Part shown: one piece after another, positions 1 to 5,758 of the stretch | How positions within the stretch are numbered: position 1 is the first letter of the stretch | How the letters are laid out: each line of letters begins with the position of its first letter | Assembly (NCBI GenBank): GCA_026992215.1 | Contig: JALXAI010000213.1 | Coordinates: forward strand, 1 to 6,597 | DNA: 6,597 bases | Source: Desulfobacterales bacterium | GTDB taxonomy: Bacteria; Desulfobacterota; Syntrophobacteria; B119-G9 | Reading direction: 5' to 3' | Translations under genes and position numbers: made by a program | Notes under the pieces: generated by a model | Seen by the model: only the letters and a program-made list of their open reading frames with translations | The model's database searches: none | What the model was told of the DNA's origin: nothing

Positions 1-322
1 CATCCAGAGCCAGCGTGAGCGGCACCACCGTTAGTAGCGCAACGTCGTTGGTAACAAGCATGGATAGAACAGCAGTAAGAAGTATGAGTTTCTGTGAAAG
101 CCATTTTCCGCGTTCAAATTTTGCGGCCACATTATGCAGAACATGGGTACTTTTAAGGCCTTCCACGATAACGAGAAACACAAGGAGAATATAAACTACT
201 TTAAAATCGGTTTCTTCGTAGCAGGGAAAGCGACGAAGATAAACGGAAGTTATTATAACGCCCAGCAGACTGGCTAAAAGCAACCACTCTTTCAGAAGCT
301 TCCTCGATAATCTACCTACCAT
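1..322 (-). CDS. ArsB/CitMHS/SLC13-type anion or cation permease, N-terminal part (cut by window edge)
   Basis: The 107 visible residues are the N-terminus of an inner-membrane transporter; the rest lies beyond position 1. There are three hydrophobic stretches: about residues 13-28, 41-57 and 81-107. The third contains TNDVALLTVVPLTLAL, which I recognise as the Thr-Asn-Asp signature of the ion transporter superfamily that includes ArsB, NhaD-like and SLC13/citrate permeases. The substrate cannot be told from this part; anions, arsenite, dicarboxylates or Na+/H+ exchange are all possible. The ATG at 322 overlaps the last 11 nt of the upstream gene, so translation is probably coupled. A GTG at 328 in the same frame is a rival start: an AGGA at 334-337 lies 5 nt from the GTG and 11 nt from the ATG. 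It is the third gene of a unit starting at 1386. Confidence is high for a permease of this superfamily and low for the substrate. Confidence 0.8.
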   Translation of the reverse strand, partial: MVGRLSRKLLKEWLLLASLLGVIITSVYLRRFPCYEETDFKVVYILLVFLVIVEGLKSTHVLHNVAAKFERGKWLSQKLILLTAVLSMLVTNDVALLTVVPLTLALD

Positions 323-1097
323 ATGCACGCATTTCCTGGTCTACCGGATAATCAGGCACAACATGAATTCCATCCTGGAAAACTTTAACGTGAGCTACAA
401 TCTTACTTTCGTACGCCAGCGGAACAACCCAGCACTTTTCTCTGTCGCGAAACTCGGCTCCGTTGAGCACCCTTAAACCAGCAACAATCCTCGGAAGTAC
501 TTGCTTTATACTATCAAGTGGTAATTGAGCCTCAAAAACGAAGGGGTGATACCCTTTAGGAAGTACGGAACCATCCGTGGGGTCAAACTCCAAGCACCCG
601 ACGGCTACATTCCTGTAAAGGATCGCAGCTTTGAAGACCACGTCTCCAGCAGGTCCCTTGTGCACCCAGACCTTCCAGGAACTGAAGTATTTCGCCGCTT
701 CCCGAACCGTCTTTACGGCAAGGGCTGCGTTCGATAGCAACTTGCTCACCCCCGCCTCGCCTTCTCCCGGTGCAGGTTCATCAGCGCGAGGAGGTGGTGG
801 AGACACGGATGAGGTCGCGCCGGGTGCTCGAGGAGGCGGTTGAGGTGGTAAAACGCCAGCGCCCGGTCCAGGGGGTGGTTCCGGGTGATCCTTTACCCGG
901 CTTACTCCGCAAGGTATTCCCTCAGCCGGATATACCCGCATATCCAGAATAGGTGGTCCCGCTCCTTCTTTTGCCATGGTCACACCTCCCGTTAAAAAGT
1001 ATGCGAAAACCAGGAAGCAAGGCAGCAAAGACGCTACATGTTTTAAGGAAAGTATTCTAACCGGTTTCGAACTCCTTATAAACCCTAACATAATCAT
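312..1097 (-). CDS. Exported protein of unknown function with proline-rich linker
   Basis: I do not recognise a family for this 261-residue protein. Residues 1-20 are basic and residues 21-38 are hydrophobic, followed by a possible signal peptidase site after the T-M-A at 40-42, so export to the periplasm (or an N-terminal anchor) is likely. Residues 71-114 are a low-complexity linker rich in Pro, Gly and Ala. Residues about 117-261 look like a folded, mixed alpha/beta domain with alternating hydrophobic residues, Trp at 141, 144 and 223, and Cys at 168 and 222. The start at 1097 is 4 nt after the stop of the lipoprotein gene and is preceded by GGTAGG, so the two are in one unit; a second ATG at 1091 is also possible. 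Its 3' end overlaps the permease gene. A further in-frame ATG at 977 has a stronger ribosome binding site and would drop the signal peptide. The context suggests an envelope role linked to the permease, but that is inference. Confidence 0.75.
   Translation of the reverse strand: MIMLGFIRSSKPVRILSLKHVASLLPCFLVFAYFLTGGVTMAKEGAGPPILDMRVYPAEGIPCGVSRVKDHPEPPPGPGAGVLPPQPPPRAPGATSSVSPPPPRADEPAPGEGEAGVSKLLSNAALAVKTVREAAKYFSSWKVWVHKGPAGDVVFKAAILYRNVAVGCLEFDPTDGSVLPKGYHPFVFEAQLPLDSIKQVLPRIVAGLRVLNGAEFRDREKCWVVPLAYESKIVAHVKVFQDGIHVVPDYPVDQEMRAYGR
984..990 (-). promoter_or_regulatory. Strong internal Shine-Dalgarno (GGGAGGT) before in-frame ATG at 977
   Basis: The minus strand reads GGGAGGT, then 6 nt, then ATG at 977, inside and in frame with the exported-protein gene. 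This is the best ribosome binding site in the window. Starting here would give a 221-residue form without the signal peptide. The same bases encode the Gly-Gly-Val-Thr end of the signal peptide, so the match could be chance; however it makes either a downstream true start or two products (exported and cytoplasmic) possible. Confidence 0.4.
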
Positions 1098-1101
1098 TTT
1101 C

Positions 1102-1386
1102 CTACCTTCCAGTGGTATCAGTGAGCTTTTCTATTTTTTTCTCCACCTCTTTTAATCGTTCGTTCATATCGTTTATTGCCTCATTTAAATGTCCCGGAGA
1201 ATCCGGGCGACTTTTTTCTTTCTCCTTCCACAAAACGTATACCAGAACAGCAACAACTATGATGAACAACCACCCAGCGTCAAAGATCTCGCGGGGCCCC
1301 ATGAGCGGAGGACCTGGAGCCACGGCACAACCCGCCAGCAATAAACAGCATAAAGCCAGGAAAGAAGAAGGGACAAAATGTTTCAT
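1102..1386 (-). CDS. Small lipoprotein with transmembrane helix and C-terminal coiled coil
   Basis: This 94-residue protein has a lipoprotein signal peptide with the lipobox L-A-G-C, so Cys20 would be lipidated. A second hydrophobic segment follows at about 38-53, flanked on its C-terminal side by basic WKEKEKSR. Residues about 66-90 form a charged heptad-like helix (hydrophobic residues at L67, I71, M74, L78, V81, I85, L88), probably a short coiled coil. By the positive-inside rule the tail should be cytoplasmic while the lipidated N-terminus is outside, an uncommon layout. I know no family for it. It is the first gene of the unit with the exported protein and the permease, and the gap in front of it carries regulator-like repeats. 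The ribosome binding site is weak (GTGGGTG about 8 nt upstream). A role in assembling or signalling to the permease is only a guess. Confidence 0.75.
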   Translation of the reverse strand: MKHFVPSSFLALCCLLLAGCAVAPGPPLMGPREIFDAGWLFIIVVAVLVYVLWKEKEKSRPDSPGHLNEAINDMNERLKEVEKKIEKLTDTTGR

Positions 1387-1422
1387 CTTTAAGCACCCAC
1401 TTTCATGAAGATCAACCTGTTC

Positions 1423-1428
1423 ATTTTA
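1423..1428 (-). promoter_or_regulatory. Possible -10 box (TAAAAT) for the lipoprotein-permease unit
   Basis: The minus strand has TAAAAT, 5 of 6 matches to TATAAT, which would place the start of transcription near 1416 and give a leader of about 30 nt. No good -35 element sits 16-18 nt upstream (the best window reads AAGCGA). A poor -35 together with the upstream direct repeats is what an activator-dependent promoter looks like, but the -10 match alone is weak evidence in AT-rich DNA. Confidence 0.3.
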
Positions 1429-1466
1429 TTCATTGCTCAATTCCTTCGCTTTCCATGTTAACTCTC

Positions 1467-1508
1467 AAAGGTTAAGAAATCTCGAAGGAAAGATTAAAAA
1501 AAGATTAA
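1467..1508 (-). promoter_or_regulatory. Direct repeats with 11-bp period, candidate OmpR/PhoB-family regulator site
   Basis: On the minus strand TTAATCTTT occurs at 1508-1500 and again at 1497-1489, and TTAACCTTT at 1475-1467. The offsets are exactly 11 and 22 bp, so the copies lie on the same face of the helix; the missing slot (1486-1478) keeps only the outer TT and TT. Tandem half-sites with 11-bp spacing are the known binding pattern of PhoB/PhoP-type response regulators, and such a regulator is encoded next door (3040-3765). The array lies about 80-120 bp upstream of the lipoprotein start and about 40 bp upstream of the possible -10 box. The link to this regulator is inference. Confidence 0.5.
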
Positions 1509-1517
1509 GTTTTCAGG

Positions 1518-1558
1518 GGAACCTGCCATTTGGGGCAGTATCCGGGAACTTTGCCGGA
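1518..1558 (-). terminator. Hairpins after the histidine kinase gene, possible weak terminator
   Basis: Two inverted repeats follow the kinase stop. TCCGG/CCGGA pairs at 1541-1545 with 1554-1558. The second stem is 1518-1527 with 1534-1543, eight pairs of ten around a 6-nt loop. They share 1541-1543, so the full forms exclude each other. The only T run on the minus strand (seven T at 1502-1496) begins 15 nt after the second stem and lies within the repeat array, so this is not a standard intrinsic terminator. It may attenuate read-through from the two-component genes into the lipoprotein unit. Confidence 0.3.
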
Positions 1559-1590
1559 GGGGAACAAGACGCCACGGTATTTCAATCTGC

Positions 1591-3036
1591 TTACCTGTAC
1601 GGAAGCTCTATTACAAACCTTGTCCCCTCGTTTACCTTGCTTGAAACCGTAATTTTCCCCCCATGAGCCTCCACCATCGTTTTCACCAGGGTCAGCCCAA
1701 GCCCTGACCCTTCTGGCCTTTTCTTCCATCCTGAGACTCCCTTTCCCCGGTAGAAAGGCTCGAATATTCTTGGCAGGTCTTCAGGCAGGATACCGTAACC
1801 ATTGTCTTCTATCCAGATTTGCACAGCATCTACACCCAGTCTCCATCCCAATGTTAAACGACCACCTTCATCGGTATGTTGAACCGCGTTTTGAACGAGG
1901 TCAAACACTATCTGTTTCAGCAAATGAGGATCCGCTTTCAACGAGACGTACGGTCCTTTTTCCAGCAACACTTTCCGACCGGAAGCAATCAGCTTGACCT
2001 GCTTCAGAGAACTTTCGAAAAAATCGCTCAAAACAACATCTTCCTTGCAAACATTTACAGAAATCTCCAGCCTGGCAAGGTCAAGCAACTTCTCACAAAG
2101 CTCGCCAAGCCTTACCACTTCTTTATACATTCCCTGGCAAAGAGTGGCGACACTCCCTGGATCATCCTGTGCCCCTCGTAAAAGTACTTCGAGAGACCCT
2201 CTTATAGCGGTAAGTGGTGTGCGAAGTTCGTGCGCGGCACTTGCGACGAATCTTCGTTGCGCCGAAAAGGCAGCTTCAAGTCTCTCTACCATCTTATTGA
2301 AGGCTTCCGCCAGTTGCCCCACTTCATCGGAACGCGCGGGAAGATCGATTCTCTGGTCAAGCCTGCCCTCAGTTATGTTCTGGCATGTTACAATCATCTG
2401 TCTGAGTTCGCTGAGGGCGGATGAAATTGCAAGAAGTCCAAGGATGGTACCAAGCAGCAGCGTAATGATTGTCCCGGCGGCCAGAGTGATACCATGGCGA
2501 TAGAGGATGGCTTCCACCCGGGCCAGGGGAGAACTTAATTGAACTGCACCAAGTACACGATCACTACCGGGCCCGCTCCGTAACGGAATCAGGATAACCA
2601 AAATATGCTTATCATTTTTCGAAAGTATGTAGGTGACCTCATTTTCACCAGACAGCGCCTGACGGTAATAAAAAGGATCGGGAGACGGTGGCGCGGGTTC
2701 TTCTTTGAGGAGCTTGCCAATGGCCAGAATTTTGCCCCGTTTATCCAGAACAAGAGCCACGGTATTTCGGGAAGTAAGATCACGAGCCATAAACCTGGCG
2801 ATTTTCCGAAGATAATCCTCGGAAACGATATCCCTGTTTTTTTCGGAGACTTTTTTTCCGTACAGCCAGTGTTCTATAACGGGTTTGGCAGTGGCACGAA
2901 TGTAAGATGCCGTATTTTCAATTAGCAGGTTGCGAGTATCCACGAAAAACGTTGCGCCGAGAATTGTCAGAAGAAGAGCAAGTAATCCCGCGTACACAAT
3001 GGTCAGTCGAAGTCTGAGGGAAAGACCTTTCCACAT
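1591..3036 (-). CDS. Two-component sensor histidine kinase (HAMP, HisKA, HATPase)
   Basis: This 481-residue inner-membrane kinase autophosphorylates on His and passes the phosphate to the response regulator encoded just upstream. Order of parts: transmembrane helix about 11-32; periplasmic sensor domain about 33-182, possibly PAS/Cache-like; second helix about 183-205; HAMP about 206-258; HisKA with the H-box AAHELRTPL and phosphoacceptor His269; HATPase with the N-box around Asn383, the G1 box DNGYG (411-415), the F-box FEPFYR (425-430) and the G2 box GSGLGL (443-448). All catalytic motifs are intact and the length is normal. The ATG at 3036 is 3 nt after the regulator's stop, with AAGGTGA upstream, so the two are co-translated. 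The signal is unknown; the sensor domain faces the periplasm, in line with control of the neighbouring envelope and permease genes. No symbol is given because PhoR, ResE and metal-type kinases share this layout. Confidence 0.95.
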   Translation of the reverse strand: MWKGLSLRLRLTIVYAGLLALLLTILGATFFVDTRNLLIENTASYIRATAKPVIEHWLYGKKVSEKNRDIVSEDYLRKIARFMARDLTSRNTVALVLDKRGKILAIGKLLKEEPAPPSPDPFYYRQALSGENEVTYILSKNDKHILVILIPLRSGPGSDRVLGAVQLSSPLARVEAILYRHGITLAAGTIITLLLGTILGLLAISSALSELRQMIVTCQNITEGRLDQRIDLPARSDEVGQLAEAFNKMVERLEAAFSAQRRFVASAAHELRTPLTAIRGSLEVLLRGAQDDPGSVATLCQGMYKEVVRLGELCEKLLDLARLEISVNVCKEDVVLSDFFESSLKQVKLIASGRKVLLEKGPYVSLKADPHLLKQIVFDLVQNAVQHTDEGGRLTLGWRLGVDAVQIWIEDNGYGILPEDLPRIFEPFYRGKGVSGWKKRPEGSGLGLTLVKTMVEAHGGKITVSSKVNEGTRFVIELPYR

Positions 3037-3039
3037 TTC

Positions 3040-3765
3040 TCAGTCACCTTCCTCGGGGTAGAAAGCATAACCCACACCGTAATGGGTGCGTATGAGTCGC
3101 GGGGGTTTGTCGCCCAGCTTGTTTCTCAGGTGACTTACGTGAACGTCCACAATATTCGTTTCCCCCGGATAGTCATATCCCCACAGCCTGTTGAGCAAGG
3201 TTTCCCTGGTAAAGACCCTCCTGGGGTGCCGCATGAAAAGTTCCAGTAACGAAAACTCCCTGGGAGTAAGAGTAAGCCTTTTACCCCCCTTGAAAACTTC
3301 CCTTGTCTCTGTATTTAACACGATATCCACCACTCTCAGCTCGGTAGTTTTCACCGCTCGCCCGCTGCGCCTCAAAAGCGCCCTTATTCTTGCCAGGAGC
3401 TCTTCAAAGCTGAAGGGCTTCGTCAGGTAGTCATCGGCTCCGGCGTCCAGTCCCTCCACCTTGTCCGATATCTCTTTTTTAGCCGTCAACATCAGTATGG
3501 GAATACTGGTGCCCCTTCTTCGAAGCCGCCTGCATACCTCAAAACCGTCTTTGTCCGGAAGCATGATGTCAAGTATTATCAAGTCGGGATTTGACTCACG
3601 AGCAGAATCAAGACCTGTTACGGCGTCCTTTGCCACGGTAACCCCGTAACCCTCATATTTCAACCCTGTTTTCAAAAACTCGGCTATCGTATCTTCGTCT
3701 TCGATCACCAGTATTTGCGTCTTCCTGGAAGATCCGCAACTTACATCGAACCCTTCCCTTGTCAT
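3040..3765 (-). CDS. OmpR/PhoB-family response regulator
   Basis: This 241-residue cytoplasmic transcription factor is the partner of the kinase that follows it by 3 nt. The receiver domain (about 16-130) has the acidic pair Glu22-Asp23, the phosphorylated Asp66 in LDIMLP, the switch Thr94 in LTAKK and Lys116 in TKPF. The winged-helix domain (about 142-237) shows the family features LTPREFSLLELF, the recognition-helix region TNIVDVHVSHLRNKL and the wing with GVGYAF. All key residues are present. The N-terminus is about 14 residues longer than usual before the first strand, and the ribosome binding site at the ATG (AAGAAA) is weak, so the exact start is less sure. A good promoter lies about 60 nt upstream. 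Members of this family bind tandem half-sites about 11 bp apart, as found at 1467-1508. Confidence 0.95.
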   Translation of the reverse strand: MTREGFDVSCGSSRKTQILVIEDEDTIAEFLKTGLKYEGYGVTVAKDAVTGLDSARESNPDLIILDIMLPDKDGFEVCRRLRRRGTSIPILMLTAKKEISDKVEGLDAGADDYLTKPFSFEELLARIRALLRRSGRAVKTTELRVVDIVLNTETREVFKGGKRLTLTPREFSLLELFMRHPRRVFTRETLLNRLWGYDYPGETNIVDVHVSHLRNKLGDKPPRLIRTHYGVGYAFYPEEGD

Positions 3766-3787
3766 TTTCTTAACCCCGTATCACCCG

Positions 3788-3809
3788 GAAAAACCAAAAC
3801 GAAAAACCA
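3788..3809 (-). repeat. Direct repeat GAAAAACCA (two copies, 13-bp period) in the leader of the regulator gene
   Basis: GAAAAACCA occurs at 3788-3796 and again at 3801-3809 (plus strand; TGGTTTTTC on the transcribed strand). It lies between the predicted transcription start near 3818 and the regulator's ATG. The 13-bp spacing does not fit the 11-bp pattern of the other array. It may be an operator or leader element, or chance in A-rich DNA. Confidence 0.3.
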
Positions 3810-3824
3810 CTTTCTTATCGGGTT

Positions 3825-3854
3825 AATATAAACACATACACGTTGCTTTCTCAA
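3825..3854 (-). promoter_or_regulatory. Predicted sigma70 promoter of the two-component operon
   Basis: On the minus strand TTGAGA (3854-3849, 5 of 6 to TTGACA) is followed by an 18-bp spacer and TATATT (3830-3825, 5 of 6 to TATAAT). Transcription would start near 3818, giving a leader of about 53 nt before the regulator ATG at 3765. It is the best promoter match I found in the window, and it lies just downstream of the structured RNA candidate. Confidence 0.6.
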
Positions 3855-3891
3855 CATTCGGATCCGTTAAAAGGAATATTCGAATGAAAAG

Positions 3892-4062
3892 AAGCACGTA
3901 CCAGGTGCCACGGCCTGCGAATTTGCTTGGAATTGTCGAGGCCAGGCGGCTGTTTTTATATGCTGCCGCAAATCCTTCTTTCCAGGCTCCCATGGCAGCA
4001 ACGGACCATTGTTTTCCAGCACAGGGGGACCGAACGTCTTGAACTTTTGTGCCCCTGGGGTT
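3892..4062 (-). ncRNA. ssrS: Candidate 6S RNA (RNA polymerase-binding regulatory RNA)
   Basis: 6S RNA folds like an open promoter and holds the housekeeping RNA polymerase. About 170 nt here fit that form. The ends pair: CCAGGGGCAC (4058-4049) with GTGGCACCTGG (3911-3901), seen on the minus strand, with one mismatch and one bulge. Inside, TGTGCTG (4023-4017) pairs fully with CAGCATA (3965-3959), counting one G-U, leaving unpaired sides as in the 6S central bubble. The stretch CGGTCCCCCTGTGC just before that inner stem resembles, from memory, CAGUCCCCUGAGC of E. coli 6S, where the product RNA is templated; GCCGTGGCACCTGG resembles the 3' closing arm GCGGCGGCAUCUCGG. Length is slightly below the usual 180 nt. 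No clear promoter was found, and ends are uncertain by about 10 nt; TTCTTTT follows the 3' end. Other structured RNA remains possible, and the strand call rests on the 6S resemblance. Confidence 0.55.
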
Positions 4063-4095
4063 ACCAATTAGTTAGGTAGGAATCATAACACCGGG

Positions 4096-4101
4096 AAAGG
4101 A
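4096..4101 (+). promoter_or_regulatory. Ribosome binding site deciding the lipoprotein start
   Basis: AAAGGA ends at 4101, on the first of two in-frame ATGs (4101 and 4110). It lies 8 nt before the ATG at 4110 but touches the ATG at 4101, so 4110 is the likely start. Confidence 0.6.
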
Positions 4102-4109
4102 TGAAGATC

Positions 4110-4568
4110 ATGAAATCAAAATTTTTCGGACTCGTCGCGAGCACGATAGTGCTACTACTTCTGGTGATCTTACCCGGATGCGTTACCGTGGATAAAATGC
4201 TATCGAAACAGCCGGAACACGTGGATCACTTTGAGCACTTCCTGAATTCACCGGACGTGAACATTTACTGGAACGCGGAAAAAAGCAAAAATTACATAAC
4301 AATTTACGGGGTGTTCCAGGACAATTACTACACGGATCTCAGCTGGGTAAACCTTTACGTTGATTTGCTTGACTCTGAAGGAAAAATATTAAAACGGCAG
4401 TATCAATTTTTCCTTGATGCCAGGCCTGACCAGATGCTACCCTTCAGGGTAACTTTCCCCAATTTCAGGGACGCAAAAAGGGTGAGATTTTCCTTCGATT
4501 ATAACTACGCCGAGTGGAAAAGCTCGGTTAGCAACTATGGAATACTGGAAAGCGACCTTTGGGATTGA
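4110..4568 (+). CDS. Lipoprotein of unknown function, possibly with a beta-sandwich (FxLYD-like) domain
   Basis: The protein has 152 residues from the ATG at 4110; an ATG at 4101 would add three. It begins with basic residues, a hydrophobic stretch and the lipobox I-L-P-G-C, so the cysteine at residue 24 would be lipidated. The next residue is Val rather than Asp, which under the E. coli rule would favour the outer membrane. The mature part is rich in aromatic residues with alternating strands; stretches such as ITIYGVFQDNYY, NLYVDLLDSEGKIL and LPFRVTFPNF recall FxLYD/DUF3426-type beta sandwiches, but that is a weak resemblance. It is the only plus-strand gene. It diverges from the 6S candidate, whose 5' end is only about 40 nt away, so its promoter must lie within or next to that RNA gene. 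It converges on the M20 gene with an 11-nt gap. Confidence 0.8.
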   Translation: MKSKFFGLVASTIVLLLLVILPGCVTVDKMLSKQPEHVDHFEHFLNSPDVNIYWNAEKSKNYITIYGVFQDNYYTDLSWVNLYVDLLDSEGKILKRQYQFFLDARPDQMLPFRVTFPNFRDAKRVRFSFDYNYAEWKSSVSNYGILESDLWD

Positions 4569-4579
4569 AGACAACAGGG

Positions 4580-5755
4580 TCAGCCTGAAATTTCCTGCCT
4601 GCGTTTCCAGCATTCAATAAGTGAGAGTGCAAGAAGAGCGCACCTTTCGGGGAGGCTCTTCTTTATCATGTATTCCTCTTCCGAGTGATCGAAGTCACCT
4701 ACCGGACCCAATCCATCGACCACGGCAATTCCCCTGCCGGCGATAAGGTTGGCGTCTGAAACTCCGCTTCTGAACTCATCTCCTATATCCAACCCAAGGC
4801 TCTTGCCTACCTGTCGAACTAAACGGTAAAGCCTCCTGTTACCCTCGGTCTGAGGCATCGGCGGGCGTTCCGAGACAATCTCAAAACGACTTTCAACCCC
4901 GGGAACATCTTTTTTGTCGGCGATCTTTCCGATGCTTCGAATAACCTGTTCCCTCTGTTCGGGAATCATGTACCGTACGTCTACATCAGCCAGAGCGTGC
5001 TTGGCCACCACGTTGGGCGCGGTACCTCCCTCAAATTTTCCCACGTTGAATGAGATACCCTGTTTAACATCATTTAATGCTTCTACTTCGATTATTTTAT
5101 GGGCCAGCCCAAGGATAGCGCTAGGTTTGACCTTGCCGGCAAAAGCAGCGTGGCCTGCTCCGCCTTCCGCAGTCAGTCTTATTCCTATCTTCCCCTTCCT
5201 GCCTGTAACAATACTTCCGTCGAGGGAACCGCATTCCAGGACAAAGCCGAAAATACTTCGATCCGCAAGCTCTTCGATAATATTGCGCGAACTCGGGGAA
5301 CCGATCTCCTCGTCGGAATTGAACAAGAACCGAACAGGTATAGTTTTATCAAGTCCCGCGGAAATAAGGGCTTTCAGGGCAAACATCCCTGCAACAAGTC
5401 CGCCCTTCATGTCGATTACCCCGGGCCCGTATGCTTTCTCTTCGTCTTCCCTGTACCAGTTAAAAGAGGTATCGGGAGGAAACACGGTATCGGTATGCCC
5501 GGTAATCAAAATGTGCCTTTCACATTCGTCCGCGGCTGACGTGGATACGATAAGATGATTCCCGTATTCCTGCTGGATTACCTCCCGGACGTTCAAGGGG
5601 GTATTCTTGAAAAAACTTGATATAAGGCGGACAACTCTATCCACTCCTTCCTTGTTGCGGCTACCGCTCTGGATCAAAACCATGTCTCTCAGCAGCGAAA
5701 ACATCTGCCCTTCGTGGCTGGAGACAAAATCTGGTATATCCCTGCATATGTCCAT
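4580..5755 (-). CDS. M20-family zinc metallopeptidase / N-acyl amino acid deacylase
   Basis: This 391-residue cytoplasmic enzyme belongs to the M20 family (carboxypeptidase G2, ArgE, DapE), which hydrolyses C-terminal peptide bonds or N-acyl groups with two zinc ions. The catalytic set is complete: His87 and Asp89 in GHTDT, bridging Asp115 in GVIDMKGG, general base Glu149 and ligand Glu150 in SDEEIGS, Glu174 in LECGS, and His357 in DFDHSEEEY. The dimerisation domain is about 185-295, with GHAAFAG at 201-207. The HxD context and Glu174 are closer to carboxypeptidase G2-like than DapE-like members, but the substrate cannot be fixed. It starts 3 nt after the KamA-like stop and has only a weak ribosome binding site, so it is probably coupled to that gene. 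A KamA enzyme with an M20 enzyme recalls the kamA-yodP-yodQ cluster of Bacillus, though no acetyltransferase is visible here. Confidence 0.93.
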   Translation of the reverse strand: MDICRDIPDFVSSHEGQMFSLLRDMVLIQSGSRNKEGVDRVVRLISSFFKNTPLNVREVIQQEYGNHLIVSTSAADECERHILITGHTDTVFPPDTSFNWYREDEEKAYGPGVIDMKGGLVAGMFALKALISAGLDKTIPVRFLFNSDEEIGSPSSRNIIEELADRSIFGFVLECGSLDGSIVTGRKGKIGIRLTAEGGAGHAAFAGKVKPSAILGLAHKIIEVEALNDVKQGISFNVGKFEGGTAPNVVAKHALADVDVRYMIPEQREQVIRSIGKIADKKDVPGVESRFEIVSERPPMPQTEGNRRLYRLVRQVGKSLGLDIGDEFRSGVSDANLIAGRGIAVVDGLGPVGDFDHSEEEYMIKKSLPERCALLALSLIECWKRRQEISG

Positions 5756-5758
5756 GGC

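Noticed and set aside
770..952. GC-rich stretch considered as a tandem repeat or inserted element
   Set aside because: The bias comes from the Pro/Gly/Ala codons of the linker in the exported protein; no regular repeat unit is seen.
1112..1408. 98-codon plus-strand frame opposite the small lipoprotein
   Set aside because: The minus strand encodes a clear lipobox, helix and coiled coil in a gene tightly joined to its neighbour; the plus-strand product has no such features.
1518..1558. Hairpins read as a full intrinsic terminator
   Set aside because: The T run starts 15 nt after the last stem, so it is kept only as a weak terminator or attenuator candidate.
1505..1729. 74-codon minus-strand frame at the end of the kinase gene
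   Set aside because: It overlaps the HATPase-coding end in another frame and runs into the hairpins and repeats; no start signal or known features.
1994..2503. 169-codon plus-strand frame antisense to the kinase
   Set aside because: Shadow of the histidine kinase gene, whose motifs are complete on the other strand; the Ser-rich translation looks like an antisense artefact.
3867..4067. 66-codon minus-strand reading frame in the gap upstream of the regulator gene
   Set aside because: No ribosome binding site of note, no recognisable protein features, and its span coincides almost exactly with the self-complementary 6S-like RNA, which explains the sequence better.
4039..4067. TTGAAC plus TACCAA as the plus-strand lipoprotein promoter
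   Set aside because: The -35 is fair, but the -10 has only 3 of 6 matches and the site overlaps the closing stem of the RNA candidate; not enough to annotate.
4914..5558. 214-codon plus-strand frame antisense to the M20 gene
   Set aside because: The M20 protein has all catalytic residues on the minus strand; the antisense translation is low-complexity Ser/Pro-rich and has no ribosome binding site of note.
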